Notes under the pieces: model-generated
Seen by the model: the letters and a program-made list of their open reading frames with translations, nothing else
What the model was told of the DNA's origin: nothing
The model's database searches: none
From: Chloroflexota bacterium
GTDB lineage: Bacteria; Chloroflexota; UBA6077
Length of the DNA stretch: 8,858 nt
Direction of reading: 5' to 3'
Assembly: GCA_021788565.1 (NCBI GenBank)
Contig: JAJYKO010000164.1
Coordinates: 1 to 8,858 of the forward strand
Shown: one piece after another, positions 6,266 to 8,858 of the stretch
How the letters are laid out: the number at the start of each line of letters is the position of its first letter
Numbering within the stretch: the first letter of the stretch is position 1
Position numbers and translations under genes: made by a program

Positions 6266-7060
6266 ATGAGAAGGTCCCTGGCGGTCTTTGTCCTGGTCAT
6301 CTGCGCTCTTTTCGCGGCTACCAGTACAAGCTTCGCCGACCCCTACCAGGAAGGGAGCTTCAATCCGATCAACGGCGGCGAGTTCTACGCAGACAACGGC
6401 GATTTTCACTGGGTCGCGCCAGCGAGTGCATACCCGACCGCCCTCGCGATTCATCTCTTGGCCAACGGCGAGAACAACCTTCCGCCTCGTCCTTCCAACA
6501 CAATCATGGTAGGCCAGCCCTTCACTCTGCAGTTGATTGAGCGGACTACTTCGGCGGTCGTTTCTCTGAATCAGCCCGCGACCTTGACGCTCCGCTACAA
6601 CCCGGCGGACCTGGGCGGGCGGAGCGAAGCCACCCTCCGCTTCGCCAGAAACTTCGGTCACTGGGAAGACTTGCCCAGCACCGTGGACACGGCGGCACAC
6701 ACCGTGACGACTCAGACCCCGTGGAGCGGGGATTACGCCCTGCTGGTTAACGATGCGGCACCTGTGTCTACGGTGCCCGCCCCGTCCGCTCCGCCGGCCG
6801 CTCTGACCGCCGCGCCGCCTGCTTTCAGGCTCGGATTTGCGACCCTGGCATCCCTGATACCCGACATAGCCGGCCAGCCCCTGGAGAACGAGCACTACGG
6901 GGCCAACGGGGACTCCCTCCAGCAGACAACCACGGGTCTCATGGTGTGGAGAAAGGCCGACAACTGGACTGCGTTCACCAACGGGAGCATGACCTGGGTG
7001 AACGGGCCGTACGGGTTGCAGGAGAGGAGCAACGACCAGCGGTTCGCCTGGGAGAAGTAG
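6266..7060 (+). CDS. Secreted protein of unknown function with a conserved WRKADNWTAFT C-terminal block
   Basis: A 264-residue exported protein. Residues 1-24 are a Sec signal peptide (MRRSLAVFVLVICALFAATS, then a likely cleavage after SFA). Residues 83-162 look like a beta-rich domain: AVVSLNQPATLTLRYNPADLGGRS, a HWEDLPSTVDTAAHTVT stretch and SGDYALLVND, reminiscent of ZU5-like or similar extracellular beta-sandwich modules. A Pro/Ala linker spans about 163-186. The tail at 204-264 contains QPLENEHYG, GDSLQQTTTGLMVWRKADNWTAFTNG and WVNGPYGLQERSNDQRFAWE. From memory, this tail recurs at the C-terminus of many exported proteins of Chloroflexota and some Actinomycetota; its role is not known to me. 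GAGGAGGT at 6253-6260 with 5 nt spacing fixes the start. It diverges from the AI-2E gene and has no cysteine suited to a lipobox. I assign no function. Confidence 0.85.
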   Translation: MRRSLAVFVLVICALFAATSTSFADPYQEGSFNPINGGEFYADNGDFHWVAPASAYPTALAIHLLANGENNLPPRPSNTIMVGQPFTLQLIERTTSAVVSLNQPATLTLRYNPADLGGRSEATLRFARNFGHWEDLPSTVDTAAHTVTTQTPWSGDYALLVNDAAPVSTVPAPSAPPAALTAAPPAFRLGFATLASLIPDIAGQPLENEHYGANGDSLQQTTTGLMVWRKADNWTAFTNGSMTWVNGPYGLQERSNDQRFAWEK

Positions 7061-7142
7061 CCCAGCCGACGAGATCGACAGAGTGACTACAGCACCTGCT
7101 CCCTGCCCTGGACGTCCATGCCCTCGACCCCGTAACGTACTG

Positions 7143-7172
7143 TTGACTTTACTCGCGGCTCGCCTCTACAGT
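7143..7172 (+). promoter_or_regulatory. Probable promoter of the membrane-protein/DUF4129 operon
   Basis: TTGACT (7143-7148, five of six consensus bases) and TACAGT (7167-7172, four of six) are separated by 18 bp. The predicted start near 7179 gives a leader of about 88 nt that contains a stable hairpin at 7207-7224. It lies in the 206-bp gap between the secreted-protein gene and the next gene. Confidence 0.5.
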
Positions 7173-7206
7173 GTTGCCGGCATTCGGGCTGCCGTCGAAC
7201 GGTTAG

Positions 7207-7224
7207 GGAGGCGGAGCCGCCTCC
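7207..7224 (+). other. GC-rich hairpin in the 5' leader of the membrane-protein operon
   Basis: GGAGGCG and CGCCTCC form a perfect 7-bp stem around the loop GAGC. It ends 27 nt before the ribosome site at 7252-7258. There is no following T run, so it is not a standard terminator. It may affect mRNA stability or may simply be GC-rich chance structure. Confidence 0.45.
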
Positions 7225-7266
7225 GGCTGCTCGGTCCGATCTCACGTACGCGAGGAGGCAGATCGC

Positions 7267-8127
7267 ATGTCCTACGCGGCTCCGCGGCTTCGACCCCTGG
7301 GCGTTGGCGACCTCTTGGACGAGATCATCCGGCTCTACCGAAACCACTTCTGGCTCCTGGCAGGCATCAGTCTCGCTGCCCTCGGTCCCCTGGCCGTGAT
7401 GGAGTATCTTTGGCGGACCTTTCTGCTCCATCCGCAAGGGCTGCAACCGGGCTCGCTATCTTCACTCGCGACTTTCGAGATCGGGTCGGGAGTCTGGGCC
7501 ATCCTTTCCTGGCTGGCCAATGTCGCTGTCAATCTCACCATCACCTATGCGGTGTCCGAGATCTACCTCGGAAGGAGCCCCACGATCGGCAGCGCGTTCG
7601 CCGGCGGACTGAGGCGGTTTGGTGCAGCGGTAGTTCTCACTATCATGATCGGTCTGGCAGTCATTCTGATGAGCCTCACGATCATCGGTATTCCGTTCGC
7701 CATCTACTTCGGCGTCTGCTGGATTCTCTCTTATCAGACTTTCGTCCTCGAAGGACTCGGGGTCCGGGCGTCGATGGGACGGAGTCGAGCTCTGGTGCGC
7801 GGGACCTGGTGGCGAGTCCTCGGCATCGCTATCCTGATCGGCATTATCGGGATCGTCCTGTCGTTCGTGGTCGGGCTCCTGGGCGGGGTGTTGAATCTCG
7901 TCCTGTTCTTCGCCAAGTCCAGCGGGCTTGGGCTCGCGCTTCTCAGCGTTCTCACCTTCGTCTTTAACCTCGTCGCTCAGGTGTTTAGCGCCCCCATCTG
8001 GTACTGCGGCGAGGTGCTGCTCTACTACGACCTTCGGGTGCGCAAAGAGGGCTTCGACCTGGAGTTGATGGCGCGGGAAATGGGAGGCCCGCCCGCGTCA
8101 CCTCAGGCCGGGCCCACACTGGAATAG
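7267..8127 (+). CDS. Polytopic membrane protein, glycerophosphodiester phosphodiesterase membrane-domain (GPDPase_memb/YciC-like) type
   Basis: A 286-residue integral membrane protein with about six hydrophobic segments (roughly 28-49, 75-98, 118-140, 141-161, 183-214, 222-248). The N-terminal LRPLGVGDLLDEIIRLYRNHF and the C-terminal CGEVLLYYDLRVRKEGFDLELMAR are hallmarks of membrane proteins annotated as 'glycerophosphoryl diester phosphodiesterase membrane domain'. They contain no phosphodiesterase catalytic domain, and none is seen here, so enzymatic activity should not be assumed. GAGGAGG at 7252-7258 with 8 nt spacing fixes the start. Only 3 bp separate its stop from the GTG of the next gene, so the two are probably translationally coupled. 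In related genomes this protein often accompanies DUF4129 proteins (recalled, not checked). The function is unknown; a role in envelope maintenance or membrane complex assembly is only a guess. Confidence 0.88.
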   Translation: MSYAAPRLRPLGVGDLLDEIIRLYRNHFWLLAGISLAALGPLAVMEYLWRTFLLHPQGLQPGSLSSLATFEIGSGVWAILSWLANVAVNLTITYAVSEIYLGRSPTIGSAFAGGLRRFGAAVVLTIMIGLAVILMSLTIIGIPFAIYFGVCWILSYQTFVLEGLGVRASMGRSRALVRGTWWRVLGIAILIGIIGIVLSFVVGLLGGVLNLVLFFAKSSGLGLALLSVLTFVFNLVAQVFSAPIWYCGEVLLYYDLRVRKEGFDLELMAREMGGPPASPQAGPTLE

Positions 8128-8130
8128 CTC

Positions 8131-8858
8131 GTGAGGAGACGGATCCGGACTATTCTCGTCCTTCTGTTAGTCGCGGCAGGTGTGGCTGCGGCCCCCCCGG
8201 CCGAGGGAGCCGCGCAATCCCCGACACCGTCCGATCCGCTCGCGATCACCCTGCCGGCGTACCGCGAGCAGCTACAGTCGGCTCAACTCCGGCTGCGTCA
8301 GCGAGGTAACGCGGCCGCCCGAGATGTGGCGGCGACCCTGCGGAACATCGGCCCTGTCCTGATGCCCGACGGCTCCCAGGTCCGTCCGGACCTGTCGGGG
8401 GTAATCGCGGTCCTCCAGGCCCAGCCGCCCGATTCGGGAGGGGGTGAGGCGAGACTTGGAGCGCTCTTGACCGAGGTCGATCGCTCTCGCCAACCTTCCG
8501 GGGCAGCCGTGGGAATCGACGCGCAGCAGCGGCTTCAGCGCGTCCTGGATCGTCCGGAATTCCATCCTGTACAGCCCCCGCCCGACCCCATCGGCGACTT
8601 TGTGAGGAGGCTATGGGACAGCTTCTGGAATTGGCTCATGGAAGCCCTCGCTCCGCTCGGAAAGCTGATCCCTCCTGCGAGCCTGCACCTCCCCGCCGTC
8701 GTCGCGGGGCTGCTGATCGTGGTTGGAGTGATCTTATGGGTCACGCGAGGATTGCGCAGAGCCATGGGGCCGGAGGCCGTCCAGCTACCCATCGGTGACG
8801 GCGCGCGGGGGATGAGCCCCGCGCAGTTGCGGGCCGATGCAGTCGAGCTGGCTCAGCG
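8131..8858 (+). CDS. DUF4129-type membrane protein, N-terminal part (3' end outside window)
   Basis: The frame is open from GTG at 8131 to the right edge (242 codons seen). Residues 1-27 form a signal peptide or first anchor (MRRRIRTILVLLLVAAGVAA...). The next 130 residues are a helical, Arg- and Gln-rich extracytoplasmic region that ends with RVLDRPEF (137-144), followed by the Trp-rich segment RRLWDSFWNWL. A membrane helix lies at about 187-205. After it begins SPAQLRADAVELAQ (229-242), which matches the usual entry into the DUF4129 domain (the family continues with a 'GDYREAIR.LY'-like stretch, here beyond the edge). DUF4129 proteins often sit with MoxR-type ATPase and DUF58 genes, which could lie further right. 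No strong ribosome site precedes the GTG; coupling to the upstream gene, 3 bp away, would explain this. Confidence 0.8.
   Translation, partial: MRRRIRTILVLLLVAAGVAAAPPAEGAAQSPTPSDPLAITLPAYREQLQSAQLRLRQRGNAAARDVAATLRNIGPVLMPDGSQVRPDLSGVIAVLQAQPPDSGGGEARLGALLTEVDRSRQPSGAAVGIDAQQRLQRVLDRPEFHPVQPPPDPIGDFVRRLWDSFWNWLMEALAPLGKLIPPASLHLPAVVAGLLIVVGVILWVTRGLRRAMGPEAVQLPIGDGARGMSPAQLRADAVELAQ

Noticed and set aside
7083..7967. 294-residue plus-strand frame overlapping the polytopic membrane protein
   Set aside because: It is out of frame with the well-supported membrane protein, has no good ribosome site and gives an Arg/Ser-rich product without a fold signature.

Overview
The window is a GC-rich bacterial chromosome segment that carries eight genes and no RNA genes, insertion sequences or CRISPR array. 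The likely source is a member of the Chloroflexota. This is inferred from a substrate-binding lipoprotein with a Tat-type leader and a long Ala/Pro/Thr linker after the lipobox, from a secreted protein ending in a 'VWRKADNWTAFT...W.NGP.GLQ.R' block that I associate with this phylum, and from the pairing of a polytopic membrane protein with a DUF4129-type protein. No phylogenetic marker is present to prove it.

Left part, minus strand (1-2166). A FadR-type (FCD) GntR regulator is followed after 75 bp by a Tat-exported family 1 (sugar-type) ABC solute-binding lipoprotein that runs off the left edge. They look like one operon. Upstream of the regulator is a near-consensus promoter (TTGACA, 17 bp, TATGAT) with a perfect 14-bp palindrome just after the expected transcription start. 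This is the layout expected of an autorepressed, ligand-induced uptake operon.

Centre, plus strand (2207-4951). A divergent extended -10 promoter drives secG, which starts at TTG. It is followed by an oligopeptide-type (SBP_bac_5) substrate-binding protein with no lipobox and no adjacent permeases, then by a ComEA-like DNA-binding protein (membrane anchor, SLBB domain, helix-hairpin-helix). Between the last two lies a short intergenic array of 8-bp repeats arranged head to head.

Right part. An AI-2E family permease on the minus strand converges on comEA. Its start is unusual: an in-frame TAA is followed at once by CTG, with a strong Shine-Dalgarno sequence at the right distance. Divergent from it is a secreted protein of unknown function. 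Next, under its own probable promoter, come a polytopic membrane protein of the glycerophosphodiesterase-membrane-domain type and a DUF4129-type membrane protein cut by the right edge; these two are closely spaced and probably cotranscribed.

Most of the window is housekeeping or nutrient uptake. The points most worth a second look are the operator/promoter module, the permease start, the 8-bp repeat array and the secreted protein with its conserved tail. I found no convincing sign of a wholly new system.
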